From the NCBI RefSeq assembly GCF_024166365.1, contig NC_064835.1:60554607-60618606 (forward strand): 64,000 nucleotides of DNA, written 5' to 3'. This DNA comes from Elephas maximus indicus (taxonomy: Eukaryota; Chordata; Mammalia; Proboscidea; Elephantidae). Under the pieces are notes generated by a model. The model saw nothing but the letters and a program-made list of their open reading frames with translations, was not told the origin of the DNA and searched no databases. A program made the translations under genes and the position numbers. Shown here piece after piece: positions 1 through 11,365 of the stretch (the stretch's first letter is position 1; every line of letters starts with the position of its first letter).

Positions 1-600
1 CACTGCTGTTTGGAGAACCATGAAATTTCACTCCTCAGGCTTCCCCAGCACCAGCCTGAACCCCACTTCCCTGACTGGACTTCAATCTCTTCATTTCTCA
101 GTTTCTAGAAAGCCCTATAGTTTGTGCCTGTTTAGCCTACTTTCCCTCTGACACACACTCTCGAATAGTGCCAAATAAAAGAGAACTCAAAATCTCTGGC
201 AACAACATCTTGTCTCTTCTATTCCTGTATTAATTTTATCCTTCCTCAGAGAGTCACTTTCTGTGTCCACCAATTACTGCCAGGGCCCCCTTCCATTTAT
301 CCTCCAGATTACAGAGTTAGAGTACTTTCATATGTAAAGAAAACGTGGATTATTAACTCAAGCCTTTGTCAAGCAGTTTTCTTAAATTATTTACCAAGAA
401 TCATTCTCAAGCCCAAACTCAGCACTTTCAAATGGTCAGAGAAGATTAACACATTTCTTGTGGGAGGATTACTTAGGTCCTAGTTCTAGGATTACTTAGG
501 CCCACTTGTTCTTCCTGCCATAGTCTTTCAATTTCCTCTACTTGTGAAGAAGCATCTTCAGATAGAAAAAGCTTCAAAGTAAAACACAAGTTTCATGTCA
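1..600. other. No recognised feature
   Basis: I see no gene, RNA or repeat that I can name here. The sequence is moderately AT-rich with no long open frame. Near 470-505 a short motif (attacttagg) occurs twice about 20 bases apart. An old, diverged repeat cannot be excluded by eye. Confidence 0.5.
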
Positions 601-611
601 CAATGGTTGAC

Positions 612-656
612 TATAGGGTTGCTGTGAGTCGGAATTGACTTGACAGCAACGAGTTT
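612..656 (+). repeat. AfroSINE/BovB tail fragment
   Basis: A + strand copy of the tail shared by AfroSINEs and afrotherian BovB: 'gttgctgtgagtcggaat' followed by 'gacttgacagcaacg'. No tRNA-like head is visible upstream, so it is a 5'-truncated SINE or a detached BovB tail. It lies beside a BovB fragment in the opposite orientation, so it is not that fragment's own tail. Confidence 0.6.
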
Positions 657-699
657 AGGTGAATGACACAAAAAAAGAAGGCTTCTAGGGAGGAGGGAC

Positions 700-925
700 A
701 TTAGCTCTGCCATCCTCATAATAGTAGTTATGTTTGAAATTATTGTTGCAGCCACTGTGTCAATTCTTCTTGCTGAGGGTCTTCCTCTTCTTTGCTGACC
801 CTCTGCTTTACCAAACATGATGTCCTTCTCTAGGGATTGGTCCTTTTGATAGCATGTCCAAAGTAAGTGAGACAATGTTTCACTGTCCTCACTTCTAAGG
901 AGCATTCTGGTTGTACTTCCAAAAA
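700..925 (-). mobile_element. RTE/BovB LINE, 3' fragment
   Basis: Read on the minus strand, this encodes the C-terminal end of an RTE/BovB reverse-transcriptase ORF. The landmarks are SLEKDIMFGKAEG, a basic GRPSARR stretch and IDTVAA. The same segment is present in the longer BovB copies near 9.5, 13.0, 35.2 and 56.2 kb. The copy is short, carries substitutions and lacks the BovB 3' tail. It is a dead fragment with no host function implied. Confidence 0.8.
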
Positions 926-1634
926 TGGAAGGAGCTATTTTCATTGGAACACAGCAAGACATTGGGGTGCAATGAGCGCCACTTTGGTGCAGAAAGGGTA
1001 GCACAACACCCCAGTTTCTGCTTAGGCTTGCAGTTAACTTGATATGTTGAAGACTTCAGTTACACAATGCCCTTGAGAATGGCTGCTCATCAGCAGGTAG
1101 CCAAGATGGATGACTCTTGACAGACCTCACTAAAGAGAGCTGGAGCAGGATTAAAGAAAGCAGCAAGGAGGGTGGATCCAACACGGCACTCTAGACAGAC
1201 ACACCATGCTGTACCCCTACAGCAAAGATTTAAAAAAAACTGAATAAAATAGATACAATCGTCAATCCTGGAAACCTGAGCATCAAATGAAGGGATAAAG
1301 AACTAGATTAAACATCGAATGGAAGAGGAAACTGGGGGAAAACAGAGCAAAGAGAGATACAGAGTGGCGGTCCCCTGCCAACTAACATGGCACAGCATCA
1401 CCATCTTGAAACAGCCAGCAATGACCCTGAACAGGGAGTATGGGAAGGCAACTGCATGGAGCTCCAAACAGGAGACAGAGCATATAACCAGGGAAACATT
1501 CTTTCCACTTCTCACACTTCTGGTGAGTAGAAGCAAGACCCCCCCCCGATCCTGGCAGCCCCCACCTCTGGGGTCCATAATACAAGCCCCCACCCCCACC
1601 CCTTGGATCTGCCCTGCCCCCTCCCACCCTGCAG

Positions 1635-2705
1635 CTTTTTTTTTCTTTGTTTTTCTTTCTTTGTTTTCTTTCTCCCTCCCACCTAGCCCGGTATGCCACC
1701 TCTCCCAATTCGTACTCACTCCTGCCACACCACCTTTTTTTTCTTTTCTTTGTTTTTTTCCTCCCTCCCATCTATCCCCATATGCCACCTCCCTTCCCCA
1801 CTGACCTGTGGGTCTTTTTTTCCTCCACTTGCTGCTCCCACCGTGTTGACATTTTTTTCCTCTCTCTTTTCTTTTTCCCCGACATCTTTCACCATATACC
1901 ACCTCCCCTCTCTTTTTGACAGCCCCTGGTGGGCCACCATAGCTAGACAGCCTCCAGCGCACTACCACTCTTAGTCTGTCCTGCCCTAACCTGCTAGCTC
2001 CCATCGCGCCATTATTTCTTTTTCTTTTCTTTCTTTTGTTTCTCCCTCCCACCTAGCCCTGTATGCCACCTCCCCTCCCCACCAGCCCCTGGACCATCCA
2101 CCCCCAACTCACCAGCCCCAGCTGCACCATCTTTTTTTTTTTTTTCCTCTTTCATCCTTTTCTTTCTCCCTCCCACCTAACCCCATACACAGCCTCCCCA
2201 ACTTCCAAACATCCCCCTCCATGCTGCCACAAACAGAGAGCCACTGGCCTGCCACCACCCCAGGTCAACCCCACTCCCACCCCCTGGTACCTGCCACACT
2301 GCCATTTTTTTCCTTTTTTTTTTTTTCTTTCTCACTCCAAACTATCCCCTTAAGCTATCTCTTCTACTTCCTACCAGCCCCTGCATCTGCCCCATTCTCA
2401 CTTGCCAGCCTCTACCATTGTTTTTTCTCTTGTTTCCTTCCCTATTTTTCTTTCTCCCTTTCACCTAGTCTTGTATATCACCTCCCTGCCCTCCTTACCA
2501 ACCCCTACAGCACCACTGCAGATAGAGTGCCACTGGCACACCAAGCCCACCTTGGCCCTGAGTGTGTTCCACTCTCATCCACCAGCCCCTAATGCACCAC
2601 CATTTATTTATCTATTTCCTTTCTTTTCTTTCTCTTTCCTTCTTTTCTTTTTCCCTCCCACCTTGCCCCATGTGCTACTTATCACTTCTCCTGTTGTCCC
2701 CCAGA
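1635..2705 (+). repeat. Pyrimidine-rich tandem repeats in L1 5' UTR
   Basis: About eight imperfect units of roughly 80-150 bases. Each consists of a T/C run (poly-T with ctttctccctcccacc) followed by a variant of 'tatgccacctcccctcccc'. They sit exactly where the 5' UTR of this L1 belongs. On the minus strand this low-complexity sequence stays open for over 200 codons (Lys/Arg/Glu/Gly-rich), which is a composition effect and not a gene. Confidence 0.75.
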
Positions 2706-2907
2706 TCTGCCCTGGATAATAAAACAAAGCTAAAAGATTTAAAACAGGGAAATAGAGCATCAATCTGTAATAACAACAATGTCAAAACAGTAAATGGGGG
2801 AATAAATGGTGTAGGTATAGAACTTTCAAATGGAGAGGAAGTCAAGGCAATATCATTAATAAAAGACTGGTTTAAACTTAGGAAGATATAAGTAAATTTC
2901 AATGTAA

Positions 2908-3177
2908 TTGTTATGGATTGAATTGTGCCCCCCAAAAATGTGAGTCAACATGGCTAGGCCATGATTCCCGGTATTGTGTGATTGTCCTCTATTTTGTGAT
3001 CTGATGTAATTTTCCTATGTGTTGTAAATCCTAATCTCTACCTGTGGTTAATGAGGCAAGATTAGGTTATGTTAAAGAGGATTAGGGTGGGACGCAACAC
3101 CCTTACTCAGGCCACAGCACTAATCTGACGTAAGGGGAGTTTCCCTGGGATTGGGCTGTATCACCTTTTCTTGTACA
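2908..3177 (+). mobile_element. MaLR-like LTR fragment
   Basis: The segment begins tgttatggattgaattgtg, the typical first bases of MaLR (ERVL-related) LTRs, and interrupts L1 copy 1. Its body contains 'cctctattttgtgatctg' and 'gttaatgaggcaagatt'. The usual MaLR 3' end is absent; L1 ORF2 sequence resumes at about 3178. It is probably a truncated solo LTR. The exact subfamily is not determined. Confidence 0.65.
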
Positions 3178-4958
3178 AGAAAGGCAATAAAGAGAAATAA
3201 AAAGCATCCAAATTGGTAAGGAAGAAGTAAAACTATCCCTAGCCACAGATGATATGATACTATACGCAGAGAACCCTAAAGATTCCACAATAAAACTACT
3301 GGAACTAATAGAAAGATTCAGCAGAGTAGTAGGATACAAGGTCAATAAGCAAACATCAGTTAGATTCCTGTATACCAACAAATAGAACTTTGAAAAGGGA
3401 ATCAGGAAAACAATGCCATTTATAATAGCCCCTAAAAAAATAAACACTTAGGCATAAATCTAATCAAGGACCTAAAAGATCTATACAAAGAAAACTACAA
3501 AACACCACTTTAAGAAGCCGAAAGAGACCTACATAAGTGGGAAAACATACCATGCTTATGGATAGGAAGACTCAACATTGTGAAAGTGTCAATTATATCC
3601 AAAGTGATCTATACATATAATCCAACCCCAATCCAAATACCAACAGCATTCTTTAACAAGACAGAAAAACTAATCACCAACTTTATAGGAACAGGAAAGA
3701 GACCCTGGATAAGCAAAGCATTATTGAATAAAAAGAACAAAGTAGGAGGCTTCATGCTACCTGATGTCAGAAGTCACCATAGTCAAAACAGCCTGGTACT
3801 GGTACAACAACAGATACATAGACCAATAGAACAGACTCGAATACCCAGATATAAATCCATCCACCTATGATCAGCTGATCTTTGACAAAGGACAGAAGTC
3901 CATTCAATGGGGAAAATATAGTCCTTTTGACAAATGATGCTGGCAGAACTGGATGTCCATCTGTAAAAAAATGAAACAGGACACATATTTCACACCATAC
4001 ACAAAAACCAGCTCAAAATGAATCAAAGACTTAAATATAAAACACAAAATGATAAAGATCATGGAAGAAAAAAGAAGAGACAATACTAGGGGCCCTAATA
4101 CATGGCATAAATAGAATAAAAACCATAACTAACAATGCACAAATGCCAGGAGATAAACTAGATAACTGGGAGCTCCTGAAAATTAAACATTTAGGGTCAT
4201 GAAAAGACTTCACCAAAAGAGTAAAAAAAGAACATACAAACTGGGGGGAAAAAAATGGGCTATGACATATCTGACAAAGATCTAATTTTTGAAAACTATG
4301 GAATACTTCAACATCTCAACAATAAAAAAGGCAAATAATCCAACTAAAAGATGGACAAAAGATCTGAAGAGTCACTTCACCAAAAAGACATTCAGGCAGC
4401 TAACAGACATATGAGGAAATGCTCCAGATCATTAGCATTAGAGAAATGCAAATCAAAACTACAGTGAGATACCATCTCACCCCAACATTACTGGCACTAA
4501 TAAAACAAACAAACAAACAAACAGAATAATCAATGTTGGAGAGGTTGCAGGGAGATTGGAACTCTTATGCCCTGCTGGTGGGAATGTAAGATGGTACAAC
4601 ACTATGGAAAACTAATGGCACCACCTTAAAAATCTAGAAATGTAAATAGAAGATCTAGCAATCCCACTCTTAGGAATACATCTTAGAGAAATAAGAGCCA
4701 TTACACGAATTGACATATGTACAACCATGTTCATGATAGAATTATTCAAAATAGCAAAAAGATTGAAACAACTTAAGTACCAATCAACAGATAAATAGAT
4801 GAACAACTTATGGTACATATACACAATGGAATACTACACAATGATAAAAAAAAATAATGAATTTTGAAACATCTCACAACATGGATGAACCTGGAGGGCA
4901 TTATACTGGTGAAATAAGTCAATCACAAAAGGACAAATACTTAATGAGACCACTATAA
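3178..4958 (+). pseudogene. L1 ORF2 relic, RT to C-terminus
   Basis: Translated pieces align by eye with the intact ORF2 at 21646-25461, starting just upstream of its FADD motif and running through the thumb region (frame from 3580: YTYNPTPIQIP, KVGGFMLPDV) to the Cys-rich C-terminus. Many stops and frameshifts separate the pieces. It belongs to L1 copy 1, and the 3' UTR of that element follows to about 6000. Confidence 0.85.
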
Positions 4959-6012
4959 TAAAAAATCAAGACAAGGTTTACACACATGAAAAAAAAAATC
5001 TTTGATGGTTATGACTACAGAGAGGGTGAGAGAATAGGGGAGGGAAAATCACTAACTAGATACTTAAAAAAAAAAAAAAGATAGTAGACAAGTGTTAACT
5101 TTGGTGAAGGGAAAGGCAACACACAATATAGGGAAATTCAGCACAGCTTCACCAAGATGAAGTCATAGAAGCTTCCTAGACACATTCAAACAACTTGAGG
5201 GACTGAGTTACTGGGGCTGAGGGCTGAGGGCTGGGGATCATAGTCTTGGGGGACATCTAGATCGACTGGTATAACATAGTTCATAAAGAAAAAGTTCTAC
5301 ATCCTACCTTGATGAGTAGCATTTGGGGTCTTAAAAGTTTGAGAGAGGCCATTTAAGATACATCTATTGGTCCCATCCTGTCTGGAGCAAATGAGAATGA
5401 AAAAAAACAAAGACACAAGGAAAATATCAGTCCAAAGGACTAATGGGCCACATGAAACACAGTCTCCACCAGCCTGCCCTGAAGAACTACATGGTGCCCG
5501 ATTACCACCATCAACCACTCTGACAGGAATCACAATGGAGGGGTCCTGCACAGAGTGGGAGAAAAATGTAGAGCAAAATTCAAATTCACAAAAAAAGGCC
5601 AGACTTCCTGGTCTGACAGAGGCTGGAGGAACCTCCAAAATTATGGTCCCTGGGCACCTTTATAACTCAGAACTGAAACCACTCCTGAAGTCTACCTTTC
5701 AGCCAAAGATTAGGCTGTAAACAAACAATAGGACCATGTTTATTAGTTTAACCAAGTATCCAAGACCAAATGGTCAACACCTGCCCAAAAACAAAGACAA
5801 GAAGGCAAGAGGGGACTGGAAAATGTGGTGAATGGACACAGGGAACCCAGGGTGAAAAGGAGGAGAGTGCTGACACATCAAGGGGATTGCAACCAATGTC
5901 ACAAAACAACTCGTGTATGAATTTTCACACGACGAAATTATTTGTGCTGTAAACCCTCACCTAAAGCACAATAAAATTAATAATAATAATAAAAAAAAAA
6001 AAAACCAGCAAG

Positions 6013-7565
6013 CCCTATACGGTAGCTTTCAAGATTTGTTAATAAGCACCCATGAGAGAGTCTCCAGAAATTTCTGAAATAATTGGATGTTTTCAGGGTC
6101 CAAAGATCCTTTTAGTAATGGATGAGTCAAGAACCAGTGTATTAAGGTTTATTGTAGTTAACATGACCCTGTAGTCAAGTGTGCCTTGTGTGAACTGAGG
6201 TTATATTTTGGAAGAGCTAGTCTGAGTTATTGATGACTTCTGACAGAACTTCCATCTGCATAATAAAATAACCACTATCCATAGAATAAGCCAGCAGAGC
6301 ATCTGCATCCTTGCAGCCCAACTACTGATAGAATCACGCTTCCAAATATGTGCCAATTCTCAAGGGTCATACTGGTCCAATGCAAGGAAAAAATTGTTGA
6401 CACTAGTTAACTTCCTAGGGGCATACACTGTTTGCGGCTGGATAAAACCAGCAGACAGGAAGACCTTCACAAATTAGTGTGAATAGCCTTATGTAGGACA
6501 GGTGTCAAATGAGGAGCAGCCTTAGAATTACTGGCCAGCCGCCATCAACAGAAGCGAAATTTGTTAAATTATTTAATTTAAAAAAGTCTTTCCTGGAGAT
6601 GAAAGAAAGATCCATGACAGCAAATACATTTGGATTAATCCTGCCTTGTCCTGTCTCTCTGAGTAGAGAATCCCTTAAGATGAACCTTTGTGACAGACAA
6701 GAGGGAAAGCAGCCAAACACAATGAAAAAGTGAATGGTACACCAGTTGGGGGACTCTACGACTCCCAGTTCATGGTAATTCCTTAATTGTGGTTAGATAA
6801 CACTGCAGGGATGGTGCCCTAGTGGAAGGTTACTTAAACAGGAAACAGATGAAAATCACAGATAATCCAAGTTTCCTGCATTAGAAGTCAGGCAAAGCCT
6901 CAAGGTTACCTGAGCCTTTGTTGTGACTGACTGCTAAAAAGCACCTGACACTATAACACTGCATCACAGTGAAGGCAAAACAACCTCCCCAAATGGATCT
7001 ATAGCAAAAGTGCTGATCCCAAAAAAACAGTGAAGGGCCAGTAGGTTTAGAGACTGGAAAAAGCGGCCCTAATTGGAACATGTGACGATGCAAGTATAAA
7101 GAGTGACATGCTACCGTGGACACTCAGATTGTATTAGAGTCTTGAGGCCTCTTTACGTTCTCACTGTCACTGTTAATCAGGAGGAGCACATAAAACAAAA
7201 GGGAAAACAGAAGAACACAGAAGCCTTGCTTCAAGCGTTCATGGTAGATGTTGAAGTGAATATGGCCTAGCAATTGAAGTCACGTTGAGGGTATCAATCC
7301 CTTTTGAGAATAGGAGTGGCCTGGCTCCACTCCTTTTAGCAGAGAACTCTGACACCCCAAAACACACACACACTATTGTACTACTGAAGCAGGGAAAAGG
7401 ATGTTCACAACTTATCAGCTCCAATGGTTAGGATGAAACACCCTCTGATTAAAAAATAAACTAAAAATGAGAGCATCTTAGAAAAGTAGCATACATATGT
7501 TTCCTTAATTTTTTTTTTAATTGTGAAAGAAAACACATAAAGAAAAGCATGCCTTAAACATAAAT
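6013..7565. other. No recognised feature
   Basis: About 1.5 kb between two L1 copies. The longest open frames are about 80 codons and show no motif I recognise. No splice-bounded exon, RNA gene or named repeat could be supported. A (CA)n patch lies near 7362-7372. An ancient, diverged repeat is possible. Confidence 0.45.
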
Positions 7566-8089
7566 GAGGATGAGAAGCCAAGATGGCAGCCTAGTCAGAC
7601 ACACCATGCTATCCCTCTCCAGCAAAGACCTGAAAAACAAAGTGAAACAGATAAGGATGACAATACTGGAGTCCTGAGCAGCAATTAAAAGACACAGAAT
7701 CAGATCAAACACCGACTGGAATAAGAAACTGACAGAGAACAGGCAACAAGGAGAGAAACGAAGAGGAGATGCCTTGTTGGCCAGCCCGCACAGTGTGGGC
7801 ATCTTGAGACAAAGCCAGCAATGATCCTGGCTGAGGTGCACAGGAAGGCAACACCATGGAACTCCCAAGAGGAGGCAGAGAAATTGTGTAGATATAGCCA
7901 GAGTGAAGCAAGGTACCGATTACTAGCTGTGCCCAATGGCAAGTGTACTGGCACCCTCGTCTGGCAACCATAGGAGTACACTCCCTCTCTTTCCACCTTC
8001 CTGGTGATTAGTGGCACGAATTCCCCCATCCCTACCACCCAAACCACTGAGGACCTTAGTATGAGCCCTTCCATTTTTTCCTTCCCCCT

Positions 8090-8475
8090 CCAACCCAGTC
8101 TCTTCCACTGTGCTCCCCTGCCTACCGAGAGGACAGAGAAAGAATGTGTTCTAGCCTCTCGCACCATCCCCCCCCCCCCCGCCCCGCACCACACACACAC
8201 CAGAGAGAGTGCCTGTGCACCCTCTGGCTACCTATCCTGACACTCCCCTGCCAGAGAGAATACCTGCACACACACCAGCCATACATTCCGCCCCTTCCTC
8301 ACTGGAGAAAGAGCCTGTGTGCACCCCAGCTGCCCATCCTGCCCCATACTGCCTCTCACCTACTGCCCCACTGAGTGAGCGAAGTGAGTGCCTCCATACT
8401 CCCTGATTGTATGCCCAACGTGGCACTCACCTGCTACCCAGCTGAACGGGAGGGAGCGCCTCTGTGATTTTGAGC
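8090..8475 (+). repeat. Short tandem repeats in L1 5' UTR
   Basis: Imperfect units of about 50-60 bases, each with a purine-rich 'agagagagtgcctg' or 'agagaatacctg' variant and a C-rich half with 'cctatcctgacactcccctg'-like sequence. One unit has a run of about 14 C and a CA repeat near 8168-8200. They sit in the 5' UTR of L1 copy 2. Confidence 0.6.
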
Positions 8476-8699
8476 ATTCCTGCACCAAAGGTGGATGGCA
8501 GCCAGTGCCCACTGCACCAAAGGTAGATGGCAAGCACAGTGAAAAATTACATGGGATCAACCAGCCTGCCGCAGCCACACCCACCTAGAGGCAGAAGGTG
8601 ATCACTCCCATGCTGCCAGACAAAAGATCAGCAAAGCACACCCACCTGCCTGAGACAATGTATCAAAACAAAAACAAAATCATAAATGAATAAAATAAC

Positions 8700-9320
8700 A
8701 CTTAAATGCCTCAGAGATGACAGATAATATCAAGTCATTCAAAGAAACAGGACAAGATGGCTCAAGCAAGTCACCAAAATAAAAAGGAAGAAAAAATTCC
8801 TGAGTAAATAATGGCGATGGAACTACCTGATAAGCAATTCAAAAGACTTACATATATAGGACCCTCAAGCAGATCAGTGAAAACACAGGCAAAACACTAG
8901 AAGAATTCAGGAGAAACTACAAGAACAAAATGACAAAAGTCAGCTAGAAACCATACCAAAACAGCAAACAGAAATCCAGAAGATTTACGAAAAAAAATTA
9001 CAGAAACAGAGTAAAATTGAATCAAAGGAAGGCAGAATCAGCAAAACAGAGGACAAACTCTTGCTGTTAACTTGTTTGAGGAACTTTCAGAAAAAAGAAT
9101 GAAGAAAGCCTGAGAATTATACAGGACATCATCAAGAGGAATAATTTAAACATGTGTTAGAAATTCCAGAACAGGAGACCAAAAAAAAAAGCACATAAAA
9201 AATTTTTGAAGACTCGCTGGCAGAAAACTTTCATATTATGAAAGACAAGAAGAAATCCATTCAAGAAGCTCAATGAGCCCCATATGGGGTAGGCCCCAAA
9301 GAAAGTCACCAAGAAAGACT
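8700..9320 (+). pseudogene. L1 ORF1 relic
   Basis: A-rich sequence following the 5' UTR of L1 copy 2. Its three-frame translation gives coiled-coil-like Glu/Lys/Gln-rich stretches and an ORF1 mid-region resembling that at 20169-21186, including a 'gaagactcgctggcagaaaac' segment corresponding to the LLTENFPD part of the younger ORF1. Stops and frameshifts are frequent. The C-terminal domain is cut off by the adjacent BovB. Confidence 0.6.
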
Positions 9321-11158
9321 TGCGGTTGTTGCAAGGTGAAGATGAGTCATTTCTGACTCATAGAGACCCTATGTACAACAGAATGAAACAGACTGTTCCA
9401 GGGCCATTCTCACATTGTTGCCATATTTGAGCCCATTATTGCAGCCACTGCGTCACTTCATTTAATTGAGGGTCTTCCTCTTTTTCACTGACCTTCTACT
9501 TGGTCAAGCATGATGTGCTTCTCCGGAAACAGGTTCCTCCTGATAACATGTCCAAAGCATGTGAGATGAAGTCTTGCCATCCTCACTTCTAAGGTGCACT
9601 CCGCTGTACTTCTCCCAAAACAGACTGGTTCATTTTTCTGGCAGTCCATGATATATTCAATATTCTTTGCCAATAACATAAATCAAAGGCATCAATTCTT
9701 CTTCCGTTTTCCTTATACATTTCACATTCATAAGAGCTGATTGAAAACGCCATGGCTTGGGTCAGATGCACCTTAGTTTTTAAAGTTATGTCTTTGCTTT
9801 TTAACACTTTCAAGAGGTCTTTTGCAGCAGATTTGCCCAATGCAATCTGTCGTTTGATTTCTTCACTACTGCTTCCGAGGGCATCAGTTGTGGATCCAAG
9901 TAAAATGAAATTCTTGACCACTTCAATCTTTTCTCCGTTGATCATGATGTTGCTTATTGGTCCAGTTGTGAGGATTTCCTTTACATTGAGGTGTAAGCCA
10001 TACTGAAGGCTGTGGTCTTTGATTTTTGTCAGTAAGTGCTTCAAGTCCTCTTCACTTTCAGCAAGCAAGGTTGTATCATCTGCATAACACAGGTTGTTAA
10101 TGAGTCTTTCTCCAATTTTGATGCTGTATTCTTCTTCACATAGCCCAGTTTCTCAGATTATTTGCTAAACGTACAGAATGAATAAATATGGTGAAAGGAT
10201 ACAACCTGACACACAGCTTTCCTGATTTTCAAGCACAAAGTATTCCCGTGTTCTGTCTGAACAACTGCCTCTTGGTCTGTGCACAGGTTCTGCATGAGCA
10301 CAATTAAGTGTTATGGAATTCCCATCTATTGAAACGTTATCTGTAATTTGTTATGATCCACACAGTCAAACATCTTTGCATAGTCGATAAAACACAGGTA
10401 ACACCTATTTAGCATTCTCTGCTTTCAACTAAGATCCATCTAACATCAGCAATGATATACCTCATTCCATGTCCTCTTCTGAATCTGGCTTGAATTTCTG
10501 GCAGTTCCCTGTTGATGTACTGCTGAAACCGTTTTTGAGTGATCTTCAGCAAAATTTTACTGGTGTGTGATATTAATGATATTGTTCATTAATTTCCACA
10601 TTCTGTTGGGTCACCTTTCTTTGCAATGAGCACAGATATGGATCTCTTCCAGTTGGCTGGCCAGGCAGCTATCTTCCAAATTTCTTGGTTTAGACAAATG
10701 AGCGTTTCCAGTACCACACCCTTTTGTTGAAACATCTCAATTGGTATTCCATCAATTCCTCGAGCTTTGTTTTTCACCAGTGCCTTCAGTGCGGCATGGA
10801 CTTCTTCCTTCAGTACCATCAGTTCTTGATCATGTGCTGCTTCTTGAAATAGTTGAATGTCAATCAATTCTTTTGATACATTGACTCTGTATATTCCTTC
10901 CATTTTCTTTTGATACCTCCTGCATCATTAAATATTGCGCCAGCAGAACCCTTCAAAATTGCAACTCAAGGCTTGAATTTTTTCTTCAGTTCTTTCAACT
11001 TGAGAAATGCTGAGCATGCTCTTCCCTTTTGGCTTTCTAACTCCACGTCCTTTAACATTTCATTATAATACTTTACTTTGCTCAATCCACCCTTTGAAAT
11101 CTTCTGCTCAGCTCTTCTACTTCATCATTTCCTCCATTCTCTTTAGCTACTCTACATT
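9321..11158 (-). mobile_element. RTE/BovB LINE, 3' 1.8 kb
   Basis: The minus strand encodes RT pieces: NKARGIDGIPIEMFQ (RT block), ANWKRSISVLIAKKGDPTECGN, INGEKIEVVKNFILLGS and MLLAKNIEYIMDCQKN. The 3' tail (rc of 'gagtcatttctgactcatag') lies at the low-coordinate end near 9340. The 5' half, with the endonuclease, is absent, as in typical 5'-truncated LINE insertions. Several frameshifts leave no continuous ORF. It is head to head with a + strand BovB at 11366. Confidence 0.88.
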
Positions 11159-11159
11159 C

Positions 11160-11345
11160 AAGCACAAATGTCCCTCCCTTTGTGAAGCCTTCTTTGACTC
11201 TACAACTCTGGGCCAGGTCTCCTTTTTTTATGTCCCTAACATGGGATATATCATGTTAGATTGTATTTCTCTATTTATTCGTCTCTTTTGTTGAGGATGG
11301 GGACCATATTTACCTTATTTCCCTATATATAGCAGAGCAGTGAAA
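11160..11345 (+). mobile_element. L2 LINE 3' fragment (continues 13222-13260)
   Basis: The pattern is that of the L2 3' end: 'tgtgaagccttctttgact', then 'gaggatggggaccatattta', then ctatatatagcagagcag. The expected continuation, 'tctggcactcaaaaata' followed by 'tgttgaatgaacaaatgagg', appears at 13222-13260, after the + strand BovB. So that BovB inserted into this L2 copy. Confidence 0.7.
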
Positions 11346-11365
11346 GGATAGAGCAAAACGGGTGT

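Larger units (their letters stand above)
1168..6001 (+). mobile_element. Old L1 (copy 1), internally deleted
   Basis: A non-LTR retrotransposon with both ends in place. The start (gagggtggatccaacacgg) corresponds to the L1 start seen at 7566, 14523 and 19128. The 3' end has a polyadenylation signal and A tail near 5970-6001. A near-perfect target-site duplication flanks it (aaagcagcaag at 1157-1167, aaaccagcaag at 6002-6012). Between them lie a pyrimidine-rich 5' UTR, a short piece that looks like the inter-ORF spacer (about 2710-2907), an LTR, and the second half of ORF2 plus the 3' UTR. ORF1 and the endonuclease and early RT parts of ORF2 are missing. All remaining coding sequence is broken by stops. 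Confidence 0.85.
7566..9320 (+). mobile_element. Old L1 (copy 2), 5' half
   Basis: Begins with 'gagaagccaagatggcagcc', the L1 5' end including a YY1-like core (aagatggc). A 5' UTR of about 1 kb with tandem repeats follows, then a decayed ORF1. The element is cut off at about 9320, where a minus-strand BovB begins. No ORF2 is found beyond the BovB pair, so the 3' half is lost or was never there. Confidence 0.8.

Noticed and set aside
1303-2052. Minus-strand open frame of about 250 codons
   Set aside because: Lies on the purine-rich strand of an L1 5' UTR repeat array; the Lys/Arg/Glu/Gly-rich product reflects composition and overlaps several other equally open frames.
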